DNA of 64,000 bases from Pseudofabraea citricarpa (taxonomy: Eukaryota; Ascomycota; Leotiomycetes; Helotiales; Dermateaceae). How positions within the stretch are numbered: position 1 is the stretch's first letter; every line of letters begins with the position of its first letter. The notes beneath the pieces were generated by a model. That model saw nothing but the letters and a program-made list of their open reading frames with translations. It had not been told where the DNA came from and did not search any database. Both the position numbers and the translations under genes were made by a program. This document shows, one piece after another, positions 46,189-58,800 of this stretch. The stretch covers positions 682,001 to 746,000 of the forward strand of contig JAPWGK010000019.1 in NCBI GenBank assembly GCA_029641185.1, given 5' to 3'.

Positions 46189-46626
46189 ATCTTCTCCACC
46201 GAAAAAAGACGCAAGCACAGCAGAGCCCGCCAATCTCAAACCAGCATCCAATCTCTCGCCCAAGCACTTATTACGGTACCGTACTCTTTCACTACTACCA
46301 CCACCACCACCACCAACCCACTCCACTCCACTCCTCCACCAGAGCCCGAACCTGACCCTGACACAGACACCCTTCCGACATCACTTCCGTATCGACGACC
46401 CAGAGGTGCTCTGCTGTCTCCCCATCTCTCATCAACCTACAACACCCAACTTCGCCCATAACCCCTCCAAGAACCATCATCCCATCCCGCTCTGGTGCGC
46501 AAAACTTACAGAGCCAGCATCACCAACCAGCACACGAGCAAAGACCTCAGAGCGATCCCCCCCAAGACCCAGCCCCCCCCCACTACAACCCCGCCAGTCA
46601 GCAACATAGCTATCAACCCGCCCAAC
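44125..46626. other. 2.5-kb gene-poor region with purine-rich and microsatellite tracts
   Basis: No convincing coding gene. The plus strand has long purine-rich stretches (about 44670-44735, 45770-45830), a GTGCGTGG-like repeat near 45700-45727, and a CTG microsatellite at 46155-46187, followed by CCA/CAC-rich sequence. I read the last part as promoter and long leader of the CCCH gene. The large size suggests a heavily regulated promoter. Confidence 0.5.
46155..46187. repeat. CTG microsatellite, 11 units
   Basis: Eleven perfect CTG triplets, about 440 bases upstream of the CCCH gene start, probably in its leader or promoter. Confidence 0.95.
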
Positions 46627-48598
46627 ATGCTGAGCAACGGCGCGCCGCCTCTGCATCGTAACGGCAGCATCTCGAATGAAAGAATGCCCGACTTCATGGC
46701 CGCCCCGAGACGAAGTCTCAGTATCCGGAACGGCCCTCAGAACGGCAACGGACAGCCGCAGATGAATGGGCCTATGGGTGCACCACGCTTCGACGGTCCC
46801 AGGAGCCCACCAAACAAACAGAGTGAGTCTGTCCTATATCACCTTCGTCCCGGCCACGGGGGGCATCAAGTGCTGATCTTCGATCCCGCGAGCAGATACT
46901 TCGCATGTTCCTTGCAAATTCTACCGACAAGGCGCCTGCCAGGCGGGTAAGGCGTGCCCATTCAGTCACGATCTGGCGAGCACGACGGACAATGTGTGCA
47001 AATACTTCTCAAAGGTTGGTTTGATCGTGTGAGACGCGAGCTCGAGGCTGATCGCGACGTAGGGCAACTGCAAATTCGGCGGGAAATGCGCCAACATCCA
47101 CGTCCTCCCAGACGGCCGACGCGTGAATTATAACAGAGGAGGGCCGTTGGGCATCAGCGTAGGACCAATTGCACCAGGACATCTGAATCTGGGGGGACGA
47201 GTGCCGCCAGATTCCTACCGCGGACAGGCCTCGAATTTGACTACCTCGTTCATCGGCGCAAACGGAGTACCCCCGTCACCATATAACCAGCAGTATTCAC
47301 CGTTTCCAGGTCAGGAGGATGGTTTCCGGGCTCATCAGCAGAGCATAGATATTACTGTTCCTACCATCGACACGAGCTATGCTTCGCATTCTGGATCGAA
47401 CTATGGTTCGCCGCGGGACGAGGACATGAATCGCTTTGGTCTTGGCTTGTCTCCTGTTGCTGGAAAAGGTCTCAGCGTGCTCGATGCACCATTACCGGCT
47501 TCATTTGATAGTAACGGCGTGTCTTGGATTGCTAGACACGGCCCGATCGCATCCTCGGTACCTTCCAAATTTGGTCTGGAATCACCTCCCCCTTCTCTTG
47601 GCGAAGTCAGAGAAGGTAGAACGTCTGAAGCCTTGAAAAATCTACACAGTTCTGCATTTGGAGACGATACGAGAGATCGCTTTAATGGAATTGCATCCTC
47701 GCCACCAGCACCCCCAGTCGAGGAATATTTCGGGAAGCGAGTCATGCATTCTCAGCGATACCCGAGGGCAAAGGTGATGTCGGCAAGCTTGCCAAAAGCG
47801 GTGGATAAGGATTGGGATGCAGAGTTTCCATATGAAGAGGACTACTTACCAGAAACCCTTAGAGATCTTATGACTCCGCAGGAAAAGGCTCGTCGAGGAT
47901 CCCGAACGGCTACGGACGATGAAGGTCGACCAATTCACAGTGGTACCGGCACACCTGACATAACCTCCAAGTTTGGTTCCCCTTCAAATGCTAGTCCTTC
48001 AAGATGGGGCCCTCTTTTCCAGAGACAGCAGAAGGAAGACGAGGAGAAGAGCCGGGTCTCTGCCTTTGGCCATGTTGGTTCTCCTCTCCGAAATTCATCT
48101 CTCCATTCAGGCATTTCTGTATCCAGCAGTCAACGACCCATCTCGCGCCCAGCCACATCCACTTCTGGCGATTCTTCACCATTTATCTCTTCTCCCCCTA
48201 GACAGAGCTCTATGTCTAGCATGTCAATTATTGCTCAAGAACTCTCGCGAACCCGCATCTCCTCACGTAGCGAGTCGACCAATGGTAAACCCGGATTGCA
48301 TCCCGTATCCGCAGCTAGAACTACAAGCAATCCGATTGGAAGAAGTGCTGGTGAGAGACAACTCAGCTCAAGCAGTATCGGCACAGGCCGGTTCACAACT
48401 CCAATTGACGAGGAACAGGCGGAATTCGTCTTCAGCATGGAAGAAGACGAGAACCAGAGCAAGCGAAACAGCGGCGGTTGGACCTATTCAGGCGGAACGC
48501 GCAGTCCTAACCTTGGACCTATAGGAAATGGCAACCGAAATGGATCGGGAAGCCAGAGTACAAACGGAGGCTCAGGCGAGGAGATATTCGGAAGGTAG
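46627..48598 (+). CDS. Tandem CCCH zinc-finger protein (Lee1-like), putative RNA binder
   Basis: Three exons: 46627-46822, 46896-47014 and 47063-48598, giving 616 residues. Two CCCH fingers, both C-x7-C-x5-C-x3-H, lie at residues 72-90 (CKFYRQGACQAGKACPFSH) and 100-118 (CKYFSKGNCKFGGKCANIH). The second is cut by an intron after the Lys before Gly. The remaining 500 residues are Ser/Pro/Gly-rich and disordered, with PYNQQYSPFPGQEDGF, a VEEYFGKRVMHSQRYPRAKVMSASLP block and a LPETLRDLMTPQEKARR segment that look conserved. Similar fungal proteins are described as Lee1-like mRNA-binding factors; the target RNAs are unknown. The start ATG at 46627 fits a short N-terminus, and an in-frame ATG at 46495 is possible. 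Introns are 73 and 48 nt. Confidence 0.82.
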
Positions 48599-49178
48599 AT
48601 GAACTCGTATGGGAGCTAGATGGCGGTTACACAAAATGATGAGTATCTCCAGAGGTACTCACAAGCAGCACTTCCTATCAGACATCTGATTACATATGCA
48701 TCATGCTCAAGGTAGCATACAAAACTATGTACAACTAAAAAGCAACAAAACAGCTCGGCATTTGCAAGCGATCCTTTTCAGCATGGGAAATTGGGATTTA
48801 TGGGGGAAACGGACACAAATTAGTCATTTTTCTTTCTTGGGATACGGGAACTTTGTTAGCGGAGTTTTCATAGCGGTCTACAAACATAGAAACGGTGCTC
48901 AACTAGGTAATCTACACGAATAAAGGTCAGCCAAAGTTCTTGGTTCTTAACTGTCTGGCTGTGAGAGTGAATATTCTGAGATCGGTTCTGATTCTGTCTC
49001 GCCTTCCTTCCACGCTTAGACTGTTGCACCTCTTTCGACACGTAGAATACAACAAAGAACCCAACCATTTTATGCGCCGCGAGAAAGTTGTACTACAACT
49101 AGAAACCTACCAATCATTCCTTCTTCATACATTCATCTGAAAACAAACTTCGTCATTCGCTATTCGCTATTCGCCAGG
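48599..49178. other. Intergenic between CCCH gene and RPN12
   Basis: 580 bases with the CCCH-gene 3' flank and the RPN12 promoter. No recognised proteasome-gene element was found by eye. Confidence 0.5.
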
Positions 49179-50255
49179 ATGTCTGGGTGGCCGTATAACA
49201 TCGACATGTCACGTGAGGAAGAGAACCGACGACGTAGGTCAGTAGAGGGAGCGAGGCTTATCCCGACACCACCACGATATCCTATTGACGACAGAGCCAT
49301 CTACGAGCCCAACACCAGCAAGCAGCCCAACCCTTTGTACACGGCACAAGAGATCATCGAGATGGCTGACCGCGAACTGAGCGAGATCCTGCGGAAGCTG
49401 AAGAGCAGCAAGTCGTACGCGGAGTCCAGCAGCCTGCTGTCGAAAGCCAAGATCCAGCTGCTGAAGCTGCAGGCCCTCACGCCTCAACCCACGACACCGC
49501 AGGCCATCCTGCTGGCGGCGCGCGACGTCTTCGAGACGGGCGCCCTCGTCTCCATCCGTGCCAAAGACCCAGCTGCCTTCACCCGCTACGTCCACCAGCT
49601 CACGCCCTTCTACGAGCGCCTCGGCGACGGTGGTGAGCGCAAGAAGATCACCGGCCTCTACCTCCTGCTCCTCCTCACCCAGGGCGACTATGCCGGCTTC
49701 CATACGGAGCTCGAGGGCCTGCAGCTTCTCAACCAGGCCGACACTGAGGTCGAGGAGGACCGCTTCCTCGGCTACCCCATCAAGCTTGAGCGCTGGTTGA
49801 TGGAGGGTGCGTATGATCGGGTCTGGAAGGCTATGGCTTCGCGCGAGGTTCCTTCGGAGGAGTACTCTGTCTTTTCTGAGGTAAGTTCTGTTGCCTCCTG
49901 CTGCCTTTCTCGTCCGGAACCACGAGAGATGCTGCTCTCTTTTTGAGTTATGCCCAATTACTAATACGCTTGTTTGATATAGATCCTCACTACGCAGATC
50001 CGCTCTGAGATAGCTTCTTGTTCCGAGACGGCCTACCCATCTCTCCCCATATCGTCAACTAAGAACCTCCTCTTCCTCGACAGCGAGGGAGCCGTCGTAT
50101 CGTTTGCTCAAAGCAGAGGCTGGATCGTGCAGGACGGCCGGATCTATTTCCCCAAGGAAGGAGTCCTAGATGGCGAGGATGAGGATGAGGGCAGGAGCCT
50201 AACAGCTATCGAGAATACCTTAGGCTATGCCAGGGAACTGGAGACCATCGTCTAG
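49179..50255 (+). CDS. rpn12: 26S proteasome regulatory subunit Rpn12 (PCI domain)
   Basis: Two exons: 49179-49880 and 49983-50255, giving 324 residues, about 50 longer than yeast Rpn12 because of a basic N-terminus. Rpn12 is a lid subunit of the 19S regulatory particle. Family landmarks are ARDVFETGALVSIRAKDPAAFTRYV, KKITGLYLLLLLTQGDYAGFHTELEGL, and the PCI winged-helix part AYPSLPISSTKNLLFLDSEGAVVSFAQSRGW. The tail ENTLGYARELETIV is typical. The 102-nt intron is GT-AG. Codons from about 49330 to 49830 are strikingly rich in third-position G/C compared with flanking genes. The ATG at 49206 is an alternative start, nine codons downstream. Confidence 0.93.
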
Positions 50256-51309
50256 ATACGACGTCCTTCCTTCGCTGGGATGGGATTATGTATTCTACTC
50301 TGGTTGAGGCGACAAGGCAACCCATCACGCCGGAACACCTTACCTTACACCTTGCACTACATACATGACCACGAGAACAAACGGACGGAGGAGCCCTGGA
50401 TCGACATGCACGCATGCAGTAGAGTGGACTGGAAACGGATAGATGGAGATCCCAACTCCAATCCACACATAGGGGAAAAACGGCTGGCGGAAAACCATTT
50501 CAACCTCGTCTCGTTGCTGCTGTTGTTGATGGGTGGGTGGGTATTATTGCATCTGCATTTGCATGGAACGCTCGAATAAACAAACGCACGCTTGTACTTG
50601 TAGTAGATAAACCTGGCGCTCTGGCGTACCTTTTAGAGAGCATGGCTGGCTTCTTTCCTTTTCATTCTTTTCCTTGCGCTTTGCACTTTGCACCTTGACC
50701 CTGACCTTGACCTTGAACTTGAACTTGTAAACCGAAAATCTGCTCTTGTAGTTTAGGTGATCTTTCGCGCCTGTCTATCACTATCCATCCGCATCATCTA
50801 ATCGATTTGACATCTTAGGCTGGCTGGCATTATATCGCAGGCAGGCACGCAGGCACGCACGTGCGTTCAAGCGCTTGATGAGATGTTCACATACGAAAAG
50901 ACCAAGTGAGTGAGTGATGTGGTGTGATGTGAATTTTTTTTTGGTTGCAATGATACCGTGATGCTGTCTGTACTCGTATAACCATAATATGCTCATTCTA
51001 CTTGACTTTACTTTACTTTACTACCGACGACGGTGACATTTCATAGCATGGGTGTGTGTTTTGGGTTGGGGGGGGGAGGGCGAAGTGAGGCTTTCGGTTT
51101 CTTCTGGGGGAAAAAAAAACCCCTCCCACGTCTACTTTTTCCGAAACTCCTTTCTCTCATTCGCATTCATGACTGACTGATAGAACCGCTTCATTCGCTT
51201 CCACCCTCGCCCTCTCAACCCCTCTTCGCCCCCCTCTCGCTTCAGGGCAGCAAGCATTGCGGTACGCGACCCAACGCAATACCTAGGTACAGCCACTGTA
51301 CCCTCGACT
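50256..51309. other. Intergenic, convergent 3' flanks
   Basis: About 1 kb between converging genes. It holds a degenerate hexamer repeat (CTTGAC/CTTGAA, about 50693-50728) and a G run near 51066-51075. No gene seen. Confidence 0.55.
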
Positions 51310-54300
51310 TTATGCCACGAGCTTTAACCCACTCCCCATCTTGCCCACCTCACACACGCCACACACAGCACATACGGTTCCCTTGTACTTGGCTTGGTAC
51401 TTGCTACCGTCAAAGGCACACGACTCAAATGCGCTTCCGTGGTAGATTGGTGTATGAGAGGCAGCGCAGACGTCAAACTCGGCGAACTGATCAAACTCAA
51501 TCTCGTGGGCGTCGTTTGGATTGCGTTCACATGATGCCTTGATCTTGCGTGCCTATTATAACAGTTAGTGACAGTTTTTAGAGGACGAAAGAATGTTGCA
51601 TACGTTGTCTAGGATCTTGGCAGCTCCCCCGTTGGCAAGCATTCGGTTTGCAAAGCTCAGGGCAGAGTTGTAATTCTTGCTTTGGAAAGCAAGCTTCAAA
51701 GCTGTTTGTAAAGCTAACTGTCGGTGTGCCACTTCGAGTTTGGGGATGGTGAAGTATGCAGACAGCTCGAGACTACGCTTGAGTTTCTCAGGCGATTTCG
51801 AGACTTCGTCGTTTGAACCCAGCTTGCGTCGGCTCAGCTCAATGGCCATAGCTACGCTATACTCGGAGGCGGATGTGATGAGCTTCTTAGCCTCTTCAAC
51901 CTCGGCTGGTGTGGAAACAGCATTTACAAGAAGAGCGTGCAAAATGCCTTTGAATATTTGGGCAGCGTCTTCAAGCTTATTGGCCTTTACAGCGCTATAA
52001 CCTGCCTGAAGATCACCAGTCGCTAAAGATTCGATATCTCGAGGAATTATAGGTAGAACTTGGCGGGCATCAGTTTCGTCAACTGTTCGGCGAACATAAT
52101 TGACTAGAGGAGGGAGGCCTGATGATGCTGGGAGATAAGTTTTCGAAGCTTGGTAGATTTCCAAGAATCTTGGCTTTAATGGCTCGAAGTTTACCGCGCC
52201 GACTTGTCGATTGAGCAACTGCATGGCTGTTTCGAAAGAGCCACCTGCCACATGATCGGCCGCAAGTGGAGAATTGCGAGCCCAAAGATCTGCCTCGCTA
52301 CTTCCAGCACCAGCTTCAGCACTGTCGACATTTACAAAGTCACTCTCTACTTCTGGAACGATATCATCGCCCATATCCCATCCTGCGGCATCTTCATCAT
52401 CGTCAGCGTCAATGAGAGCCCCATTTTGTTTTGTGCCGTCTTCTGCAGTATCATCAAAGCCAAAGCCATTTGAAGCTGCTGCTGGCTCATCTTCAAGTGA
52501 TAAGCCTTCGACTTGGCCAAGCAATGCCTTCTCAAAGAATGATTGTGATGTTGCCTTTGTGGGCCAGTTGGCTTTGAATGTTTGAACAACTGGCTTGGGT
52601 GGAGTGAGTGGGGAGCCAAGAGCTGGGAAAGTTATTTGGTCTTCGGTTAAACCAGTAGCCTCGAGTATAGCTTCGCACTCTTCAGTTAGGCCGTGAGATT
52701 TTGCAGTCATGAAAGCGAGAGGATCTGAAAATGATTAGTAGTGCTTGCAACAACGATCAGTATGACTTACATAGATCAATCTCCTTGAACATTTGTATCC
52801 TGTCATTGACATCTCCGAGGTATAGAGCATTCTGGAATCGTGCAGTGAAATCGCCTCTGTGCTCGGCAATCTTGGCCATTCTTGTGAGCTTTGCCTCGTC
52901 ACCTGTAGAGAGATACAAGAACGACAGCTTATCGAACTGCCTCAGTTTCTGGTAGGTCATTTCTACGATTTGATGGTTACCATGTGCAAGAGCTTCGGTT
53001 GTCAATCTCGACCAGAGCTTAGGTCTATCCAATTGCTTTGCCATCTCCACAGCAACATCTAAGTTGCCACATTCGATTGCCAACTCAAATCGGGTCTGTG
53101 GATCTTGAACGAATTGCAAGGCGATTTCAGGGTATCCTTTCTTTTGCAAGTACGAGATGATACTTTGTCCAACAAGACTCGAGTTCTTGATGATCTGCAA
53201 CATCTCTTCATAATTGCGCTTGACGAGGGCGAGCTTGAATCGGTATTCAGTAGGATCGATGTTCAAGATTTTCGGCTTTGCGTTTCGATCCAAGCAGTAT
53301 ACAGTGCGAGCCTTTACTCTTACAAGGTAGACGGTCTGGTCAAGTGTTCTGACGATACCATTGTCGCCGTTCAGAAGAGTGTATTTGATGTGATTCAAGG
53401 TTGAATAAAGCAGTACGCCAGCATCGTCCCATGTCGCAGACTTAATTCGGATGGTCTCATGGAGGGTGCTGACTTGCTCTAGTGTCTTTGTGACGATGGT
53501 CACATTGTGCTTGCTGAGGAGCGCAGCATAGAGTCCGTCATTGGACCATACCACATACTTGACGCCCGCGACAGCGAGTTCAGCAGTCGACTTCTTCTGC
53601 TGAATATCATAGAGATGGACTGCGGTAGGAGTGATTAGAAGGAGATTGCCGGTTCCACCAAAATAAATATCAGTGGTTCCAGTTGGAGGTTTGATGGTCT
53701 TTGTTGTCGAGTTGGTGAGATCCTTGATATCAATTTGCTGGCCGGCTCCGTTAAAGACTGCAAAACGATTACGTGCCACAAAGACAGCTGAATTGCCTTG
53801 GCCTCGCTTGGTGTCGGTTCCATCAATTGATCCAGAGCCATCTCTTGGGAGGTTGATAAGCTCATATGAGCCGCCATCAGCAGGCGATGTTACTAAAATA
53901 GCTCTTTCTGCTGGGTTGTAGGAGAGCGATCGCGGCGGGACCCAAGGGCTGCCCAATTTCTTCAGAGTCAACAAAGTCGGGCTCTCCACATTCTTCTGGA
54001 AATCATATGACCGGACTTGCTTATCTTTAGTAATGAAGAACAGGTTGTTTTGGTAGAAAGCCGAGGCTGGTCTCTCGCGCTCCAACTTGAAAACCATAAC
54101 ACCATTGTCGTGTCCAGCAGCGAAAAGGTTAATTTCTGGATGAGCCGCAATAACCCAAAATCTATCGTTTTCTCTCTTGAACGACTGAACCGATGTTCGC
54201 TTGTTTAGGTCCCAGACACGAATAGTCTTGTCCTCTCCAACAGATAGGATCAAGTCTTGGTGGGGATGGAACAGACATCCCGAAGCATTTTGGAAATGAC

Positions 54301-55227
54301 CACGACATGTGTCAACCTCCCATGCCTTCGTCTCACTCATTCTCCAAAGTTTAACCAACCGATCGTCACCAGCGGATACAATAAGTGGCAAGGTAGGATG
54401 GAATGCCACCCAGTTCACACCTCTATCGTGGCCCTCCAGCACAAACTTGACAACCGCATCGGTATTTCCAAACATATCCGCTTGGTTTGCATTACCGCGA
54501 GCCATCTGATCTTCGAAGGTCATCGACGTTGGTGCGGAGTGCTTCTTTCTGAGGCCAGAGATGTCCCAGACGCGAACCGACTGGTCCAAAGAGGCAGAAA
54601 CTACCAAATCGTCCTTTGGATGGAATTGCGCACACATGGTATAGTGATTGTGACCGGTCATCGTGCAGACTGCATAGGATTAGTTCGGGATTTTACAAAA
54701 TTGTATTTGCGACTTACTTAGAGACCTGTTCTGCCAATTCCAAATCCGAATAGTCTGATCGTCGGAACTTGAGATAATCCAAGGAAGCTCGTGATGGAAG
54801 AAGACTGTTCGCACATAGTCAAGATGGCCATTCAAGGTAAATAAACATCTGCGAGTCTGGTATGACCAGACCTTGATCTTGTAATCATCTCCTCCAGAGA
54901 CGAAGAGGGGTTGCGTCTTGTGAAAGTCAATGCCTCGAACTGGGCCATCATGCTCCTCAAATCTGTCAATTAACGTTCCCATGCGATAATCCCATAGCTG
55001 AATAGTTGAAGAATGTAGCGAAACTAGAATCCAGGGTCTGTAGGAAATTGTTAACGGTATGCGCGCGAAGGGGTTCTGGAATAGGTGTACCTCTTGGGAT
55101 GGAAAGCAATTCCTTTTGCCCTCGAGGATTTCGACTCGAACTGTGTAGCAATCAGTCTCTAGATATGCCAAGCAAGGAGAGGGCGCCGTACTTTTGTGAG
55201 CATGTTTGGGGAGGATGAGGATGCCAT
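51310..55227 (-). CDS. cop1: Coatomer subunit alpha (COPI)
   Basis: Six exons: 55227-55192, 55140-55091, 55037-54718, 54669-52771, 52724-51604 and 51552-51310, giving 1222 residues, as expected. Alpha-COP is the WD40 and solenoid subunit of the COPI coat for Golgi-to-ER traffic. The N-terminus [24 protein letters not shown] leads into WD repeats ([52 protein letters not shown]). The middle has the coatomer WD-associated and solenoid region ([31 protein letters not shown]). The C-terminal domain ([31 protein letters not shown]) binds epsilon-COP. I start at [12 protein letters not shown], which matches the common fungal N-terminus. The frame stays open upstream to an ATG at 55542, so a protein 105 residues longer is possible. 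Confidence 0.94.
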
Positions 55228-55819
55228 CTTGTCCAACGCAGGCGCAGCGGGTGACCAGGAGCTTAGGCTTCGCACATCAATGTGGGAGGGAGATCTGCCT
55301 TCAGATAACGAGAGTTGGGGAGGTTTGCTGGAGGGATTTCGGATGCGAGAAGCTGGAAGGTATAAGGAAGGTCGGTCGTGGGCCTGAAGCTGAAGTGTTT
55401 GCTGTCTGTCGAGAGTCTTGACTGTTGCTGTATTCTGGTTGTGTGATGCTGCATGTTGGCTAGAAGGAGTCTGGCCTGAGGCAGCCATCGCGGTCGCATT
55501 TCGGGCTGGGGAAGAACTTAAGGCTGCGAGCTCGTCAGACATGTTGAAATGTGTCCCTCTCAGCCTTGCTTGCGTTGTTGATGATTGATCGATTGATGTT
55601 GCAACGGGCCACTCCGCAATTGTAAAATATAGAGGAGTTTGCTATGCGGTGTATTGTCGCTTCTCATTGAATTCTGAACTGCTCGATTTATCTCCGCTGG
55701 CGGACAGGGCAAGAGGGTCCTGCCTGTGTACGATTGCCTCGTTGAACTAGCTTAAAAACACCACCTGAACAGCTCTCTTTGGAGCTTCCAATTCACAAAC
55801 ACCTGCACCTACAAACACA
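55228..55819. promoter_or_regulatory. Divergent promoter coatomer alpha / UGGT
   Basis: 592 bases between two secretory-pathway genes (277 if coatomer alpha begins at 55542). No unfolded-protein response element was recognised by eye. Confidence 0.5.
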
Positions 55820-58800
55820 ATGGCGGTTCTGTCTTTGCCATGGGGCCTGACTGGAGCTCTATTAGCAACTACATACTTCCAATCCCTCTGCGCCGCTTCC
55901 AGTCCTGCGATCAATGTTGCTCTGAAGGCTTCATTCTCCTCGGCGCCATATCTTCTAGAATTATTGTACGTGGCTCTGGGATTCCCCTGTCTCTCAAGTA
56001 CTGACCTTGAGAAGAGAAACGGCAGCAGAAGAAAATGCCACTTCGTATTTTCCCTTGCTTGATCGGATTGCCGATGGCCATTTCGCAAAGGCCTCCACTG
56101 ACCAGGAGCTTTATACCGAATTCCTAAAGGTCTTAGAACAAGATGGACACATGGCAGATTCGGAAACCCTCTCTTCATACCAGTTTGCTTTATCGATGCG
56201 GTCTTCAGCTCCACGGATCGAAGCACATTATCAATATTACCACACGGCCGTTGAGCCAGCGTTGAAGGAAGAACAGGATACCTCATGTCCTATTTGGGTG
56301 CTGTTCAACGAAAAGCAGTATTGCTCGCCATCGTTAGACAGCCCACATGGCGAAGTGAGTGTGAACTCGTAAGTTTATTCGATGTTTATTTGGCTTGATT
56401 TACTGAATTGAAGATTAGACAATTGCAAGAACTGCCGTTTGATCGGGTGCTTGGAAACCCGGCTGGCCCTGCATCCATATTATATGCTGATATAACCTCT
56501 CCAAACTTCGGATTATTCCACAAGACTCTTAGTCGCACAGCGCGCGAAGGGAAGACTTCTTACCGTATTCGTCACAAAAAGAGCCTTACGGCAGAGTCAA
56601 AACCTCTTATTATTCCAGGCTACGGTGTAGAACTTGCATTGAAGCGAACTGATTACATTGTTATCGATGATCGCAATGACGCTGGAAAAGAGCCAGCAAA
56701 GTCAATTTCAGAAACGGAAGTAAAGCTCGAAGATGAAGAAATCGCCGACCTGAAACCCTTGTCTACCTCTGAGCTCGTCGGACTTGCTCTAAAAGCATCC
56801 AGCTATATCCTAGAGAGTGAGAATCCGCTTGAAACGCTTATAAAGATATCTCAAGATTTCCCTAAATACTCTAGCGCACTCGCAGCTCACAGCCCGACTG
56901 AGGATTTCCTGAGAGAGCACGAGTACAACCGAGAACAGTTAGTGCCAGCGGGGATGAACGTCTGGTGGATGAACGGGGTTCAGATGATTGAGAGAGACAT
57001 TGAATCATTGACCCTTCTTGATATATTACGGCGCGAACGAAAGCTCATCAATGGCGTTCGTGATCTAGGCTTCACGGGATCGGAAGCCGTAGAGCTCCTC
57101 GGCCACGATGAAGTTTCAATTCCCAAGGCTGAGAACGAACCACAGAGATTTGATTGGAGAGACGACATTGAGGGTGGAAATGTGATTATATGGATGAATA
57201 ATCTCGAAAAAGACAAAAGATACGAAGGCTGGCCAGAAACTTTACATTCCGTAAGCCATCCTGTGAAATAACCACGAAATATGCTAACTTGCTCAAAGAT
57301 TCTCCAACGTACCTACCCAGGGCAACTTCCTGCAGTGCGGAAGGATATTTTCAACATGGTCGTACCAATAGACTTCTCTCATGCCAACGATGTGGCAACT
57401 ATTGTGGAGGTTCTTCAAGGAATCATCAAACGCAAGGTTGCACTCCGAATTGGTCTCGTACCTCTCACAGAGACCGCAGCAGCTACAGAGCAAGCCAAGG
57501 TAGTCTATCATCTCCATGAGACCTATGGGCTATCATCAGCAATCGCATATCTTGGAGCTGTTTCTGCCGCCAATAGTCTTGATAAGCCAAGCGACAGCAT
57601 TTTAAAAACGATTGTTGAAGGACGAAAGATTAGAAAGGACAAAACCGAGGCCTCGCTTGAAGGTATCTTAAGTGCTGATACTTACAACAATCAAATCGAA
57701 GCTTCTCAAAAGTGGGTGGCCAGACTGGCAGTAAATAGTGAAATCCCGCCATTTTTCATCGATGGAGTTGCGTTACCCCGAGATGAAGGCTGGCTTCAAG
57801 CTATGGGCTCGAGAGTTCACTCAGATTTGCAAAATATCCAGAAAGCAGTATATGCCGAAGCATTTACCAACGAGTGGGTTCCTGACTATTTCCTGTTTCA
57901 AGCGGCCAAGCGAAGAAATCCGATCGTACTGCCCGAGGATGAGAAGACGATTAAGATCTTTGATGTTAACAAGCTTGTATCAGAGCACAAGACAGTCTTC
58001 GAATCTCTACCCCGCCTTGTGGCAGACCCATCATCTGATAAGGCAGAATGGGCTCACTTAGTCCTTGTCGCGGATCTAACTTCAGAGGAAGGTTGGACAC
58101 TTCTTACCACTGCCGTTCAATTCCGCGAAGCAAATAAATCAGTAGAGCTTGTTGTTTTGCACAACCCTGCAACTGCTGGAGCCGGCTTTAGTGTTACGGA
58201 TAACTTGTTCACGCAAACTCAAGAACAATTAGGCAAGCCACTTGATACTATCGAAAGCCTGAAATCCCTACTCAAATGGGACGGAGTTATTGAAGGATCG
58301 GAGACGAGGGAGGCTGCAGGTCATTATTGGCAAGCCGCCAATTCTCTTGTCGATGGAATTTCACTGCAGCCTGGACAAAATGGTCTTCTTCTCAATGGAC
58401 GTTTGGTTGGTCCTATTCCTGAATCAACAACATTTGTTCCTGAGGATTTTGAACAATTGTTATCTTACGAGCGCTCTCGGCGCATTAAACCAGCTTATAC
58501 TGCTGTCGAAGCGATGGGCTTGTCGGAAAAATTGGCAGATCCATTATCTGTGGCAAAACTATCCTCAATTGTAGCAATCTCAACTATATCAGACGTGCCC
58601 GAAGGTATGTTTGAACAAGCCTCAACACTGAGGATGAATCAGTTCAACATTTGGAACACGACGCACACAACCATTGAAATTGGCGACGCTTCTACTGCAT
58701 CTGTACACATCAATGCACTTGTAGATCCAACCAGCGCGCAAGGCCAACGATGGATACCGATGCTTAAAGTCATGTCTGAACTCGATGGTGTTTTTACAAG

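Noticed and set aside
46091..46609. 172-codon plus-strand frame with an 11-residue alanine-type run upstream of the CCCH gene
   Set aside because: Most of it is translation of the CTG microsatellite and CCA/CAC-rich low-complexity sequence. It has no domain and overlaps the probable leader of the CCCH gene.
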